A DNA stretch of 6,951 nucleotides from Candidatus Sulfotelmatobacter sp. (lineage in GTDB: Bacteria; Acidobacteriota; Terriglobia; Terriglobales; Acidobacteriaceae), in NCBI GenBank assembly GCA_030037575.1, contig JASHRB010000084.1, positions 1-6,951 of the forward strand, written 5' to 3'. This document shows positions 6,230-6,951 of the stretch, one piece after another. Both the position numbers and the translations under genes were made by a program. Positions within the stretch are counted from its first letter, which is position 1, and each line of letters opens with the position of its first letter. The notes beneath the pieces are model-generated. The model had not been told where the DNA came from. It ran no database searches and was given only the letters and a program-made list of their open reading frames with translations.

Positions 6230-6951
6230 TTAGTCTCCTGAGGGCATCAGTTCGCCGCATCCCTCGCGGCTATTGGACATGAGCGACAGATCGAGCCGGG
6301 TCGAGTCGGCGGGCAATGAATCCCAGGTTTTGGCTGCGCCGCGGCCATGGCCCGAGGGCGTGAACTGGGCCTGTTCCGTCGAACCTTGGAAAGCAATCGT
6401 CGAAGCGCTGCCCCCGGAGATCGCCTGCTGCACGGCATCGAAGTAGCCGGTACCGACGAAACGCTGATGCTTCACGGCTTCGTATCCGCCCTGTTGCTCG
6501 CGGAGAAATTCCTTTTCCTGCAAGCCAGAGTAGGCGGTCATGCCTCGCTGTTGGAAGCCGCGAGCAAGTTCGAACATGGCCAGGTTGAGAGAGTGGAATC
6601 CAGCCAGTGTAACGAACTGGAATTTATAGCCCATGGCCCCAAGTTCGTTTTGAAAGCTGGCGATGACGGCATCGTCGAGGTTCCTTTTCCAGTTGAACGA
6701 AGGTGAGCAATTATAGGCGAGGAGCTTGCCGGGGTAGACCTTGTGGATCGCTTCGGCGAAGTCGCGCGCTTCGCCGAGATCGGGCTGGGAAGTTTCGCAC
6801 CAGAGAATGTCGGCATAGGGAGCGTAAGCCAGAGCGCGCGCAATCGCTGCCTTGAGACTTCCTTTAAAGTGGCAGAAGCCTTCCACGGTGCGCTGATGGA
6901 CTACGAATTCGCGATCGCGCGGGTCGATGTCGCTGGTCAGAAGAGTCGCGC
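6230..6951 (-). CDS. aceA: Isocitrate lyase, C-terminal part (5' end beyond the window)
   Basis: Isocitrate lyase cleaves isocitrate to glyoxylate and succinate, the first step of the glyoxylate bypass, in the cytoplasm. The visible 239 codons (first complete codon 6949-6947) cover the second half of the family. Seen in order: [26 protein letters not shown] with the conserved Glu, NCSPSFNW whose Asn, Ser and Ser bind substrate, TLAGFHSLN with the conserved Thr, and the C-terminal [19 protein letters not shown]. Spacing agrees with the M. tuberculosis enzyme (Glu285, Asn313, Ser315, Ser317, Thr347). The KKCGH active-site loop lies outside the window. Family members normally end at or just after GSTE..QF; here the frame runs on for 43 more residues (6361-6233) to TAA at 6232-6230, probably because the native stop was lost. 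No operon partner such as malate synthase follows downstream. The identification is secure. Confidence 0.95.
   Translation of the reverse strand, partial: ATLLTSDIDPRDREFVVHQRTVEGFCHFKGSLKAAIARALAYAPYADILWCETSQPDLGEARDFAEAIHKVYPGKLLAYNCSPSFNWKRNLDDAVIASFQNELGAMGYKFQFVTLAGFHSLNLAMFELARGFQQRGMTAYSGLQEKEFLREQQGGYEAVKHQRFVGTGYFDAVQQAISGGSASTIAFQGSTEQAQFTPSGHGRGAAKTWDSLPADSTRLDLSLMSNSREGCGELMPSGD

Noticed and set aside
1..6951. CRISPR array, tRNA or rRNA gene
   Set aside because: No regularly spaced repeats beyond the two-unit 24-nt repeat, and no cloverleaf or conserved rRNA segments were seen on either strand.

Overview
The window looks like an Acidobacteriota (Terriglobia/Koribacter-type) chromosome. 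The basis is a GC-rich sequence, an ECF sigma factor of the Sig-70_X6 type translationally coupled to a very large Ser/Thr kinase with TolB-like and TPR regions (an arrangement expanded in that phylum), and a neighbouring isocitrate lyase. The assignment rests on gene type only; there is no rRNA or marker gene in the window.

Layout. Positions 1-287 are non-coding, with an IS21-like terminal-repeat copy at 10-39 and a GC hairpin at 145-162. Positions 288-3981 (minus strand) are an intact two-gene operon: the ECF sigma factor, then the 1039-residue kinase, overlapping by 11 bases. The kinase starts at TTG with a good Shine-Dalgarno inside the sigma gene. Positions 3982-4381 are a 400-base divergent control region in which the motif GAAAACTTT..TGGG occurs once facing each gene. 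Positions 4382-4858 (plus strand) encode an unrecognised secreted protein of 158 residues with four cysteines in the mature part. Positions 4859-5391 have no convincing gene but carry a 24-nt tandem repeat (5004-5051), whose first unit is an inverted 27/30 match of the repeat at 10-39. Positions 5392-6228 hold three broken gene fragments: a minus-strand C-terminal tail (possibly PilT-like), a frameshifted S41-peptidase-like piece on the plus strand, and a decayed C-terminal kinase/TPR fragment related to the intact kinase in this window. Positions 6230-6951 (minus strand) are the C-terminal part of isocitrate lyase (aceA), running off the right edge, with an unusual 43-residue tail.

How it fits together. 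The sigma factor and kinase are probably one signalling unit, and the secreted protein facing them across a shared motif is a candidate target. The most notable structural signal is that this whole block (sigma factor, kinase, secreted protein) lies between two outward-facing inverted repeats that resemble IS21-family ends, with no transposase between them. Immediately outside the right repeat the DNA is a patchwork of gene fragments. This may be a non-autonomous mobile or formerly mobile signalling cassette, or a coincidence of two IS remnants; the window alone cannot decide.
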